Origin: Streptomyces atroolivaceus | GTDB lineage: Bacteria > Actinomycetota > Actinomycetes > Streptomycetales > Streptomycetaceae | NCBI RefSeq assembly: GCF_000717025.1 | Contig: NZ_JNXG01000002.1 | Location: 1,240,001-1,304,000, forward strand | Reading direction: 5' to 3' | DNA length: 64,000 nucleotides | In this document: positions 29,700 through 40,526 of the stretch, one piece after another | Position numbering within the stretch: position 1 is the first letter of the stretch | Layout: every line of letters starts with the position of its first letter | Position numbers and translations under genes: made by a program | The notes under the pieces: generated by a model | The model's input: the letters and a program-made list of their open reading frames with translations, nothing else | The model's database searches: none | Told to the model about the DNA's origin: nothing

Positions 29700-30772
29700 A
29701 TGGCCGTCACCACCACCGACGTAGTCGTCACGGACAGCGCCCCCGCCGCGTCCCGCGCGAGGTTCCGCTTCCTGCGGGGCGGGAAGACCCGTACCGGACT
29801 GCTGATCCTCGCGTTCTTCGTGCTCCTCGCCGTCGCGGGTCCCTGGATCGCCCCGTACGACCCGGACGCGATGAGCGACCAGCTGCTGCAACCGCCGTCC
29901 GCCGACCACTGGTTCGGCACGACGCAGACCGGGCAGGACGTCCTCTCCCAGATCCTCGTCGGCACCCGGGGCGTGCTGCTCGTGGGTTTCCTCGCCGGCA
30001 TCCTGGCGACCGCGCTGTCCGTGCTCATCGGGGTCAGCGCGGGGTTCCTCGGCGGAGCCGCCGACGAGATCCTCTCGATGCTGTCCAACATCTTCCTCGT
30101 GATCCCGGGCCTGCCGCTGATCATCATCATCGCGAGCTTCGTCGAGGACACGGGGGACCTCCTGATCGCCGCGGTCATCGCCCTCACCTCCTGGGCCTGG
30201 GGGGCACGTGTCCTGCGCGCCCAGACCCTGTCGCTCCGCCGCCGCGACTACGTGGAGGCCGCGCGGGCCACCGGCGAGTCCACCTGGCGGATCATCCTCT
30301 TCGAGGTCATGCCGAACCTCACCGCCGTCATCGCGTCCGGCTTCGTCGGCACCGTCATCTTCGCGGTCCTCTCCGAGATCACCCTCGCCTTCATCGGCGT
30401 CGCCGACATCTCCCACTGGAACTGGGGCACCGTGCTCTTCTGGGCCCAGTCCAACCAGGCCCTGGCCCAGGGCGCCTGGTGGTGGTTCGTGCCCGCCGGG
30501 CTGTGCATCGCCCTGCTGGGCACCGCGCTCTCCCTCATCAACTTCGGCATCGACGAGTTCGTCAACCCGCGCCTGCGCACCGCGACCGGCGCCTCCCGGA
30601 AGGTCCGGATGCGGGTCGGCTTCACCCCCGTGGCCCGCACCGCCGCACCCGAGAGGCCCGCGCCGTCCGGCTTCACCCCGGTGGACCGTGCCGGCGCAAC
30701 CCAGTCGCCCGGTGAGCCCGCGCCGCCCGGCACCCCCGAGTCGCCCGGAACGCCCAGCAAGGAGCCCAGCGC

Positions 30773-30776
<4 letters not shown>
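29700..30776 (+). CDS. ABC transporter permease (OppC/DppC-type) with Pro-rich tail
   Basis: A 358-residue permease. The N-terminal domain (GLLILAFFVLLAVAGPWIAP) is the OppC_N type. Five further membrane segments and an EAA-like loop (YVEAARATGESTWRIILFEV) follow. The last 70 residues are a Pro/Ser/Thr-rich tail holding two near-repeats, VGFTPVARTAAPERP and SGFTPVDRAGA. ATG 29700 is preferred over ATG 29691 because aaggagg ends at 29689, only one base before the latter. It overlaps the next ATPase by four bases. Confidence 0.92.
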
Positions 30777-31759
<983 letters not shown>

Positions 31760-31812
31760 CCGTACGCACCGCCGCTCACCACCCCACAGCACACCCGGAG
31801 TTACGGAGACAC

Positions 31813-33225
<1,413 letters not shown>

Positions 33226-33268
33226 TCTTCCCGTGCCGAACCAGAACCGGACCAGAGAAGAGCCTCAC

Positions 33269-36200
33269 ATGTCCCGCACACCCCATGCCCGCGCACGCCA
33301 CCGGGCGAGACCGGTGACCGCCGCGCTCGCCGCCGCCACCGTCCTCGCCTCACTGCTCGCCGGGGCCGTCCCCAGCGCGGCGGCCGACGCCGAGGACCCC
33401 GCGCCCGTCCTCGTCGACCGCTTCGAGGGCGAGGTGCCCTTCGGCAACCCGCCCGCCGACTCCCTCTTCACCTGGGGCGGCGACGCGGACGACCACCCCG
33501 CTCTGGAGCTCAAGGAGCGCGCCGACGCCCCGGAGGGCGCCAAGGTCCTCCAGGGCACCTACGACATCAGCGCCTGGGGCGGGCTCAGCCACGAGTTCGC
33601 CGTCGACCAGCCGCCGAAGGACTGGACGGCCCACAAGGGCATCCGCTTCTGGTGGTACGGCCAGAACACCGCACCCCTGCCGCCCGGTTCGGGCAAGCGG
33701 ATCAACTTCGAGATCAAGGACGGCGGCGCCGGCGGCGGCGCCTCCGAGCTGTGGACCACCTCCTTCACCGACGACTGGGAGGGCTGGCACCAGGTCGAGA
33801 TCCCCTTCGCGGACTTCGTCTACCGGGCCGACTACCAGCCGGTCGGAGGCATCGACCAGGTCCTCGGCCTGAACGAGATGTGGGGCTACGCGCTCACCCT
33901 CCCGACCGGCGCCCCCGGCTCCTTCGCCATGGACGCCGTCGAGCTGTACGGAAAGGCCGACCCGGCCCTGAAGTCGAGCGTCGTCGTCGACTCCGCCGTG
34001 CACCCGGTCAAGGAGGGCGCGACCGCGGACATCAGGATCTCCGTCGCCACGACCGGCTCCCTCCCCATCGAGGAGCCCGTCACCGTCGCGTACACCACCA
34101 AGGGCGGCAGCGCCGGACCGGGCAAGGACTACACACCGGTCACGGGCACCCACACCTTCCCCGCGGGTACCGCTTCCGGCACCACGCACACCGTCTCCGT
34201 GGCCACGGCGAAGGACAAGGGGGCCGAGTCGGCGGAGACGGTCCCGCTGGAACTCACCGTCACCGGGGCCAAGGCGCCCAAGGAGAACCCGCAGGTCGTC
34301 ATCGACGCACACGGGCTGCCGTACCAGAACGCGAAGCTGCCGGTGAAGAAGCGCGTCGCCGACCTGCTGGCGCGGATGTCCCCGGCCGAGAAGGCCGGGC
34401 AGATGACCCAGGCGGAGCGCAACGCGCTGAAGTCGCAGGGGGACATCGCCACGTACGACCTCGGCTCGCTGCTCTCCGGCGGCGGTTCCGTACCCACCCC
34501 GAACACGCCCGAGGCCTGGGCGAAGATGACCGACGCCTACCAGCTGCGCGCGCAGGCGACCCGCTTCCAGATCCCGCTGATCTACGGCGTGGACGCCGTG
34601 CACGGCCACAACAACGTGATCGGCGCGACGATCATGCCGCACAACATCGGCATCGGCGCGGGCCGCGACCCGAAGCTCGCCGAGAGGACCGGCGCCGTCA
34701 CCGCGAGCGAGGTCCGCGCCACCGGCATCCCGTGGGACTTCGCGCCCTGCGTCTGCGTCACCCGTGACGAGCGCTGGGGCCGCTCCTACGAGGCGTACGG
34801 AGAGGACCCGGCGCTGGTCGAGGCCATGGAGACGGTCATCACCGGCATGCAGGGCAGCCCGTCCGGCAAGGACCTCGACCGCAACGACAAGGTGCTGGCC
34901 AGCGCCAAGCACTTCGTCGGCGACGGCGGCACGGAGTTCGGCTCGTCGACGACCGGCTCCTACACCATCGACCAGGGCGTCACGAAGGTCACCCGCCAGG
35001 AACTCGAAGCGGTGCACCTCTCGCCGTTCGCCGAGTCCGTGAAGCGGGGCGTCGGCACGGTCATGCCGTCGTACTCCTCGCTGGACGTCATCGGTGACGA
35101 CGCCGGCCCGGTGAAGATGCACGCCCACGCGGAGATGATCAACGGCGTGCTCAAGGACCGGATGGGCTTCGAGGGCTTCGTCATCAGCGACTGGCAGGCC
35201 ATCGACCAGATCCCCGGTGACTACGCGAGCGACGTCCGCACCTCGGTCAACGCCGGGCTCGACATGATCATGGTCCCGACCGCCTACCAGGACTTCACGA
35301 GGACACTCCAGGGCGAGGTCGCCGCCGGCCGGATCACCCCGGCCCGGATCGACGACGCGGTGTCGCGGATCCTGACCCAGAAGTTCCGCCTCGGTCTCTT
35401 CGAGAAGCCGTACGCCGACACGTCGAACCTGGACGAGGTCGGCTCCGCCGGGCACCGCGCGGTCGCCCGTGAGGCCGCCGCCAAGTCCCAGGTGCTGCTG
35501 AAGAACGACGGCGCGGTGCTGCCGCTCAAGGCCTCGCAGAAGGTCTACGTCGCCGGCTCCAACGCGGACGACCTCGGCAACCAGGCCGGTGGCTGGACCA
35601 TCAGCTGGCAGGGTGCCTCCGGCGCCACCACCCCGGGCACGACGATCCTGAAGGGCATCGAGAAGAACACCTCCTCGGCCACCTTCTCGAAGGACGCCTC
35701 CGCCCCGACCGACGGGTACGACGTCGGCGTCGTGGTCGTCGGCGAGAAGCCGTACGCCGAGGGCATCGGGGACGTCGGCAACGGCCACGACCTGGAGCTC
35801 GGCGAAGCCGACAAGGCGGCCGTCGACACGGTCTGCGCCGCCATGAAGTGCGCGGTCCTCGTCGTCTCCGGGCGCCCCCAGCTCCTCGGCGACCGCCTCG
35901 GCGGCATCGACGCCCTGGTCGCCTCCTGGCTGCCGGGCACCGAGGGCGACGGCGTCGCCGACGTCCTCTACGGCAAGCGGGCCTTCACCGGGCAGCTCCC
36001 GGTGACCTGGCCGAAGTCCGAGGCGCAGCTGCCGGTCAACGTGGGCGACGCGGCGTACGACCCGCAGTTCCCGTACGGCTGGGGACTGACCACCCTGAAG
36101 AAGGCCCCGACGGGCGGCGAAGCCGCCCTCACCGGCCTCGCCGTCGCCGCGCAGCTCGCCGAGCGGGCGGGCCTCGGGAAGACCGCGGCGGGCAAGGAGA

Positions 36201-36355
36201 TCGTGGACCGGGCGAGGCTCCTGGTCCAGCAGAGGACCGGCGGAAAGCTGACCGAGGCGGTGTCCAAGCCCTTCGCCGAGGCCGACCATCTGCTGCTCAC
36301 CGGTGATCTGACCGGAGCGGTGGCGAAGCTGCGCACCGCGTACCGCGCCGCGTAA
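33269..36355 (+). CDS. Secreted multidomain GH3 beta-glucanase/glucosidase with Calx-beta domain
   Basis: A 1028-residue exported enzyme. The signal peptide ends near AVPSAAADA (about residue 40). A carbohydrate-binding/CIA30-like beta-sandwich (about 45-230) is followed by a Calx-beta repeat (about 232-330, GSAGPGKDYTPVTGTHTFPA). Next come the GH3 barrel (about 350-690, nucleophile Asp641 in FVISDWQAIDQ, general KHF region in SAKHFVGDGGTE) and the GH3 C-terminal domain (about 700-950). A helical tail of about 75 residues ends the protein. The ATG at 33269 follows agaagagcc. It probably cuts beta-glucan outside the cell, feeding the importer and GH1 enzyme of the same locus. Confidence 0.9.
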   Translation: MSRTPHARARHRARPVTAALAAATVLASLLAGAVPSAAADAEDPAPVLVDRFEGEVPFGNPPADSLFTWGGDADDHPALELKERADAPEGAKVLQGTYDISAWGGLSHEFAVDQPPKDWTAHKGIRFWWYGQNTAPLPPGSGKRINFEIKDGGAGGGASELWTTSFTDDWEGWHQVEIPFADFVYRADYQPVGGIDQVLGLNEMWGYALTLPTGAPGSFAMDAVELYGKADPALKSSVVVDSAVHPVKEGATADIRISVATTGSLPIEEPVTVAYTTKGGSAGPGKDYTPVTGTHTFPAGTASGTTHTVSVATAKDKGAESAETVPLELTVTGAKAPKENPQVVIDAHGLPYQNAKLPVKKRVADLLARMSPAEKAGQMTQAERNALKSQGDIATYDLGSLLSGGGSVPTPNTPEAWAKMTDAYQLRAQATRFQIPLIYGVDAVHGHNNVIGATIMPHNIGIGAGRDPKLAERTGAVTASEVRATGIPWDFAPCVCVTRDERWGRSYEAYGEDPALVEAMETVITGMQGSPSGKDLDRNDKVLASAKHFVGDGGTEFGSSTTGSYTIDQGVTKVTRQELEAVHLSPFAESVKRGVGTVMPSYSSLDVIGDDAGPVKMHAHAEMINGVLKDRMGFEGFVISDWQAIDQIPGDYASDVRTSVNAGLDMIMVPTAYQDFTRTLQGEVAAGRITPARIDDAVSRILTQKFRLGLFEKPYADTSNLDEVGSAGHRAVAREAAAKSQVLLKNDGAVLPLKASQKVYVAGSNADDLGNQAGGWTISWQGASGATTPGTTILKGIEKNTSSATFSKDASAPTDGYDVGVVVVGEKPYAEGIGDVGNGHDLELGEADKAAVDTVCAAMKCAVLVVSGRPQLLGDRLGGIDALVASWLPGTEGDGVADVLYGKRAFTGQLPVTWPKSEAQLPVNVGDAAYDPQFPYGWGLTTLKKAPTGGEAALTGLAVAAQLAERAGLGKTAAGKEIVDRARLLVQQRTGGKLTEAVSKPFAEADHLLLTGDLTGAVAKLRTAYRAA

Positions 36356-36367
36356 CAGCGGAAACGG

Positions 36368-36405
36368 AACCCGGGCGGGCGACGCATTCGTCGCCCGTTC
36401 GGGTT
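36368..36405 (+). terminator. Terminator after the secreted GH3 gene
   Basis: CGGGCGACG (36376-36384), loop CATT, and CGTCGCCCG (36389-36397) form a 9-bp stem. AACCCG (36368-36373) pairs with CGGGTT (36400-36405) as an outer stem. acttt follows. It ends only 11 bp before the next gene's start codon. Confidence 0.7.
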
Positions 36406-36416
36406 ACTTTCGAGGT

Positions 36417-37805
36417 ATGCGGAAGAGGCTGTTCGCTCCCCTGTGGGCCTGCCTGCTGCTGATACTCACGGCGGCTGTGCTGGCGATGACCCCCGCTGCC
36501 CAGGCCGCCCCCTCCACGATCGACGACGCGGCGAGCGCCCTGCGCCAGGGCCCCGTGTACGTCGACCCCGCGGCGTCCGGTCAGCTCTCGGCGTCCCAGG
36601 AGGCCGCCCTGGAGAAGAAGATCATCGACGCGGACAAGCCGGTCTTCGTGGCCGTGCTGCCCGCGACATCCGAGTACCCGCCCGAGAACCTCCTGCAGAA
36701 CCTGCGCACCGACACCGGAGTCACCGGTGTCTACGCGGTCCGCCTCGGCGACGGCTTCGACGCGGGCGCCGACCCGCAGGTGATGCCGGTCCGGGCCGTC
36801 GAGAACCTCACCACCGCCGTGAAGGCACCCGGCGCGGACGCCGACGCCGCGACCCAGCTCAACGCCTTCGTCGACCGCGCCGTGGACGAGGCCGAGGGCA
36901 GCGCCCCGGCCTCCTGGTCCGGTGACGGTGGCGGCGCCGACGACGGCGCGGTGAACGGCGCACCGCTGACCGGTCTGGTCGTCCTCGCGGGACTGGTGCT
37001 CGCGGGCGGAGGAACCGCGTTCGCGGTCGCCCGCCGCAACAGGAAGCGCAAGGAGCAAGAGGAACAGGCGGCTCTGGAGAAGCTCCGGGTCGTCGTGGAC
37101 GAGGACATCACCGCGTACGGCGAGACCCTGGACCGGCTGGACTTCCATCCCGCCGAGAAGGGCGCGGACGACGCGATGCGCATCGACTACGAGCGCGCGC
37201 TCGACTCCTACGAGGACGCCAAGTCCCGCATGGGCAACGCGCACCATCCCTCCGACGTACGCGGGGTCACCAAGGCCCTGGAGGACGGCCGGTTCTCCCT
37301 GGCCGTGCTGGAGGCCCGCCGCAAGGGCCGGGCGCTCCCGGCGCGCCGGCCGCCCTGCTTCTTCGACCCGCGCCACGGCCCCTCGGTCGAGGACGTCCTG
37401 TGGACGCCGTCCGGCGGGGCGGCCCGCGAGGTCCCCGTCTGCGGCGCGGACGAGGTGCGCCTGCGTGAGGGCGAGGACCCCATGAGCCGCACGGTGGACG
37501 TCGGCGACGGCCGACGGCGCCCCTACTGGGAGGCGGGTCCGGCCTACGGCCCCTGGGCCGGAGGCTACTTCGGCGGCGGCCTGCTCCCGGGCCTGCTGGT
37601 CGGCACCATGCTGGGTTCGATGCTCGCCACCCCGGCGTACGCGGGGGAGTACGGCGGCGGTGACTTCGGGGGAGGCGGGGGAGGCGACTGGGGCGGCGGC
37701 GACGTCTCCGGCTCCGACTTCGACTCCTCCGGATTCGGCGGTGGCGGCTTCGGCGACGGCGGTGGGTTCGGAGGCGGCGGAGGCTTCGACGGGGGCGGGT
37801 TCTAG
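36417..37805 (+). CDS. Membrane protein with Gly-rich tail, TPM-like
   Basis: A 462-residue protein. A signal peptide covers about 1-30 (cleavage near QAA/PS). An extracellular domain of about 150 residues resembles the TPM-type fold seen before Gly-rich tails. One membrane helix lies at about 181-205 (LTGLVVLAGLVLAGGGTAFA), and a charged coiled-coil-like cytoplasmic region (RRNRKRKEQEEQAALEKLRV) follows. The C-terminus is extremely Gly-rich (GGGDFGGGGGG type, about 415-462). The function is unknown. The ATG at 36417 follows gagg. The gene overlaps the convergent PPOX gene by four bases. Confidence 0.8.
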   Translation: MRKRLFAPLWACLLLILTAAVLAMTPAAQAAPSTIDDAASALRQGPVYVDPAASGQLSASQEAALEKKIIDADKPVFVAVLPATSEYPPENLLQNLRTDTGVTGVYAVRLGDGFDAGADPQVMPVRAVENLTTAVKAPGADADAATQLNAFVDRAVDEAEGSAPASWSGDGGGADDGAVNGAPLTGLVVLAGLVLAGGGTAFAVARRNRKRKEQEEQAALEKLRVVVDEDITAYGETLDRLDFHPAEKGADDAMRIDYERALDSYEDAKSRMGNAHHPSDVRGVTKALEDGRFSLAVLEARRKGRALPARRPPCFFDPRHGPSVEDVLWTPSGGAAREVPVCGADEVRLREGEDPMSRTVDVGDGRRRPYWEAGPAYGPWAGGYFGGGLLPGLLVGTMLGSMLATPAYAGEYGGGDFGGGGGGDWGGGDVSGSDFDSSGFGGGGFGDGGGFGGGGGFDGGGF

Positions 37806-38407
37806 CGGGGCGTCCCCGCTCCGGACTTCTTCGCCGGCTGCTCCTCCCAGGTCTCCGGGGCCCACACGCCCGAGCGCTTGAGCGACGCCGGACAGTGCAG
37901 GTAGATCTCGTCGATGTCCACGACCAGGGCGAGGTCGGGGCGGCGGCCCCTGACCTTCATCTCGTCGAAGACCGGAGCGTCCGTGAGGACGCGGGCCCGG
38001 CCGTTGATCCGCAGGACCGTCATCACGCCCGGTATCAGGTACAGCAGGCCCACATGCGGGTTGGACAGGATGTTGTGGAAGCTGTCACCGCGCCGGTTGC
38101 CCGGCAGGTCGGGCAGCACGAGGGTGCGCGGGTCCAGGACCCGGGTGAAGCCGGGTTCCCCGCCGCGCGGGGAGGTGTCGCAGTTGCCGTCGGCGTCCGA
38201 GGTGGACACGGCGCAGAACGGCGCGCGGGCCAGCAGGTCGAGGTCGGCCTCGGTGAGCTCGTCGTGGACCTTCTCGATGACGATCGGCCACGGCTCGCCC
38301 AGGATCTCCCGCAGCTGCTCGGCCGACCGCAGGGGCACGGCCCCGGCCAGGGGATCCGCGGTGCCGACGGGGGCGGCCGTGACGGTCGCGGGCGCGGCGT
38401 TCGACAA
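37802..38407 (-). CDS. PPOX-class FMN-dependent flavoprotein (pyridoxamine 5'-phosphate oxidase-like)
   Basis: A 201-residue split-barrel flavoprotein. The FMN-binding split barrel covers about residues 50-170 (FCAVSTSDADGNCDTSPRGG, LPDLPGNRRGDSFHNILSN, VGLLYLIPGV). The N-terminal EQLREILGEPWPIVIEKVH and the C-terminal YLHCPASLKRS place it in the MSMEG_1061-like PPOX subgroup. Enzymes of this group reduce or oxidise small molecules with FMN or F420; the substrate is unknown. The ATG at 38407 is used. A possible DtxR/DmdR-type iron box lies about 50-70 bp upstream. Confidence 0.85.
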   Translation of the reverse strand: MSNAAPATVTAAPVGTADPLAGAVPLRSAEQLREILGEPWPIVIEKVHDELTEADLDLLARAPFCAVSTSDADGNCDTSPRGGEPGFTRVLDPRTLVLPDLPGNRRGDSFHNILSNPHVGLLYLIPGVMTVLRINGRARVLTDAPVFDEMKVRGRRPDLALVVDIDEIYLHCPASLKRSGVWAPETWEEQPAKKSGAGTPR

Positions 38408-38725
38408 GGGGTACTCCGAACCTCGTGGGGGCGGCAGCAGCGGATCGCTGACCTGGCACTGTTAGGTTCACCTTACTTATGTGTGCGGGTGCGCCCCGTC
38501 CCGGGGGCGGCAAGCGGGGCCGAGGAAACCGCACCACCGCGTGCCGCCGTCCCGGACGCGTCCGGGCGGGCCAGGCGCTCGCCACGGACTCGGCGCTCTC
38601 GACCGTTCACGCCCGGAGAAGGTTGTTCCGCTCTTCGCGGAGTAGATGAGGTAGGCGAGGTCGGACACTTCGCGTCCCTCGCCACCTGGTGGCGCGGGGC
38701 ACGAACGGATGGGAAGCTGAAGCCG
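38408..38725. other. Divergent intergenic region between PPOX and ppk2 genes
   Basis: A 318-bp non-coding stretch between divergent genes. It holds the iron-box-like palindrome at 38457-38475 near the PPOX side. The frame of ppk2 is open upstream, but with a composition unlike a coding extension. No promoter hexamers or hairpins were assigned with confidence. Confidence 0.5.
38457..38475 (-). promoter_or_regulatory. Possible iron box (DmdR/DtxR family)
   Basis: On the minus strand TAAGGTGAACCTAACAGTG matches the 19-bp DtxR-family consensus TWAGGTTAGSCTAACCTWA at 14 positions, mainly in the left 15. It is 50-68 bp upstream of the PPOX flavoprotein start. The right half-site is poor, so binding is uncertain. 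Confidence 0.3.
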
Positions 38726-39676
38726 ATGGACCGTGACCGGGTGGAGAAGCAACTGCTGGACGGCTTGACCGTCGACACCAGCAGGCCGGAGCAGCCGATA
38801 CTGCTGGACGAGGCGGGCCGGCCGATCAAGACGTGGCGGGAGAACTACCCGTACGACGTCAAGATCCGCCGCAAGGAGTACGAGCGGGTCAAGCGCATCC
38901 TCCAGATCGAGATGCTCAAGCTCCAGCGGTGGACCAAGGAGACCGGGGCGCGGGTCGTCGTGGTCTGCGAGGGGCGGGACGCGGCCGGCAAGGGCGGCAC
39001 CATCCAGCGCTTCACCGAGCGCCTCAACCCGCGTGGCGCGCGCATCGTGGCCCTGGACAAGCCGACGGACCGTGAGCGGGGTCAGTGGTACTTCCAGCGG
39101 TACGCGGCCCACCTGCCCGCCCCCGGCGAGATCGTCTTCTTCGACCGCTCCTGGTACAACCGGGCCGGAGTCGAACGCGTCATGGGCTTCTGCAGCCAGC
39201 CCGAGTACGAACTCTTCCTGAAGCAGTGCCCGGAGTTCGAGCAGATGCTCGTCGACGACGGGATCATCGTGGTGAAGTTCTGGTTCTCCGTCTCCCGTGC
39301 CGAGCAGCGCACCCGCTTCGCGATCCGCCAGGTCGACCCGGTGCGTCAGTGGAAGCTGTCGCCCACGGACGTCGACTCCCTCGACCGCTGGGACGACTAC
39401 ACCACGGCGAAGATCGACATGTTCCGCGCCACCGACACCGAGCACGCGCCGTGGACCGTCGTGAAGAGCAACGACAAGCGCAGGGCACGCCTGGAGGCGA
39501 TGCGCAGCCTGCTCGCGCGCATCGACTACACGGCGAAGGACATCGACGCCGTCGGCAAACCGGACCCCCTCATCGTGGGCGCCGCAGCCACCCTGCTGGA
39601 GCCGGGCGAGGAGGACACCGCCCTCTCGCCCACCCGTCTCGCGCCGAACACCGAGGGCCCGGGGGAGCACCCCTGA
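38726..39676 (+). CDS. ppk2: Polyphosphate kinase 2
   Basis: PPK2-family enzyme transferring phosphate between polyphosphate and nucleotides. The 316-residue single-domain protein has Walker A EGRDAAGKGG (about residues 82-91), the lid region TERLNPRGARIVALDKPTDRE, and Walker B FFDRSWYNRAGVERVMGF. WKLSPTDVDSLDRWDDYTTAK is also conserved. Class 1 members phosphorylate NDPs using polyphosphate. The ATG at 38726 precedes MDRDRVEKQLL. It converges on the next minus-strand gene with only six bases between stops. Confidence 0.93.
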   Translation: MDRDRVEKQLLDGLTVDTSRPEQPILLDEAGRPIKTWRENYPYDVKIRRKEYERVKRILQIEMLKLQRWTKETGARVVVVCEGRDAAGKGGTIQRFTERLNPRGARIVALDKPTDRERGQWYFQRYAAHLPAPGEIVFFDRSWYNRAGVERVMGFCSQPEYELFLKQCPEFEQMLVDDGIIVVKFWFSVSRAEQRTRFAIRQVDPVRQWKLSPTDVDSLDRWDDYTTAKIDMFRATDTEHAPWTVVKSNDKRRARLEAMRSLLARIDYTAKDIDAVGKPDPLIVGAAATLLEPGEEDTALSPTRLAPNTEGPGEHP

Positions 39677-39682
39677 GAGGTC

Positions 39683-40450
39683 TCAGCCGCGCGTGGCGGT
39701 GACGTCCCCGTTGACGGTGGTCAGCGTCATGCCGTGCCCGCCGCCCTTCCCGGCGGCGGGCACGGCCACAGCGGTCCGGCCGTTCCGCGACGCGGCATCG
39801 ATGTCGTAGGCGGGCGCGTCCTGGGGCAGTGCCACCCGCACCGAGCCGTTGGTCGTGGCGGCGGTGAGACGGGACGGCGAGGTCGCGCTGCCGAGCGTCA
39901 CGTCCCCGTTGACGGTCTCGGCGTGCAGGCGCTCCGAGCGCAGGGCGCCCGTGTGCACCGAGCCGTTGCGGGTCGCGAGGCGGACGGCGGCATCGCCCGA
40001 GCCGGACCGGGTGACGGTCACGTCCCCGTTCACGGTGGTCAGGTCCAGCCCCGCCGACATGCCGACCGCGTCGATGCCCGCGTTCCTGGCGGTGACCGTG
40101 ACGGAGACGCCTGCGGGAACGCCGATCGCGGGCATGCGCGGGCACGGCCCTTCGCCGTGATCCCCGTGCCCTTCGTGCTGCGGGCATGACAGATCGAGGA
40201 CCCAGGTGTCGTCCCGGTGGGACCAACGGCTGACGATCCCGGCTCCGGTGACCGCCCGGTCGCCGTCGGCCGGCCGCAGGCGCACGCCGTTGTCCGTCGT
40301 GAGCACCAGGTGCGTTCCCCGGCCCAGGACAGGTGGTGCACCACCGGGTCGTCCGCCGGGGTCCCCGCCTCCGCCGCACCCGGCCAGGAGGGGGACGACC
40401 GCCAGCAGCGGTGCCCATCGCCGTCTGCGCGCCAACGCCGTGATGTTCAT
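39683..40450 (-). CDS. Lipoprotein with DUF4097-like beta-helix repeats
   Basis: A 255-residue lipoprotein. The signal peptide MNITALARRRRWAPLLAVVP ends in lipobox LLAGC, with Cys25 lipidated, followed by a Gly-rich linker. The body has repeating TTVNGDVTVTRS, TRNGSVHTGAL, ETVNGDVTLGS and TTVNGDVTATRG units, the pattern of DUF4097/adhesin-like parallel beta-helices on the cell surface. The ATG at 40450 was chosen because the signal peptide starts there; the frame is open 52 codons upstream into unrelated sequence. It lies 76 bp downstream of the DUF4157 gene. Confidence 0.82.
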   Translation of the reverse strand: MNITALARRRRWAPLLAVVPLLAGCGGGGDPGGRPGGAPPVLGRGTHLVLTTDNGVRLRPADGDRAVTGAGIVSRWSHRDDTWVLDLSCPQHEGHGDHGEGPCPRMPAIGVPAGVSVTVTARNAGIDAVGMSAGLDLTTVNGDVTVTRSGSGDAAVRLATRNGSVHTGALRSERLHAETVNGDVTLGSATSPSRLTAATTNGSVRVALPQDAPAYDIDAASRNGRTAVAVPAAGKGGGHGMTLTTVNGDVTATRG

Positions 40451-40526
40451 GCCTGCTCGCCTTCCCCGCCTCGGGGCGTCCCATGGCCCGGGACCGTGCA
40501 CGGCCTCCCCTCCGGGCCGGCCGGCC

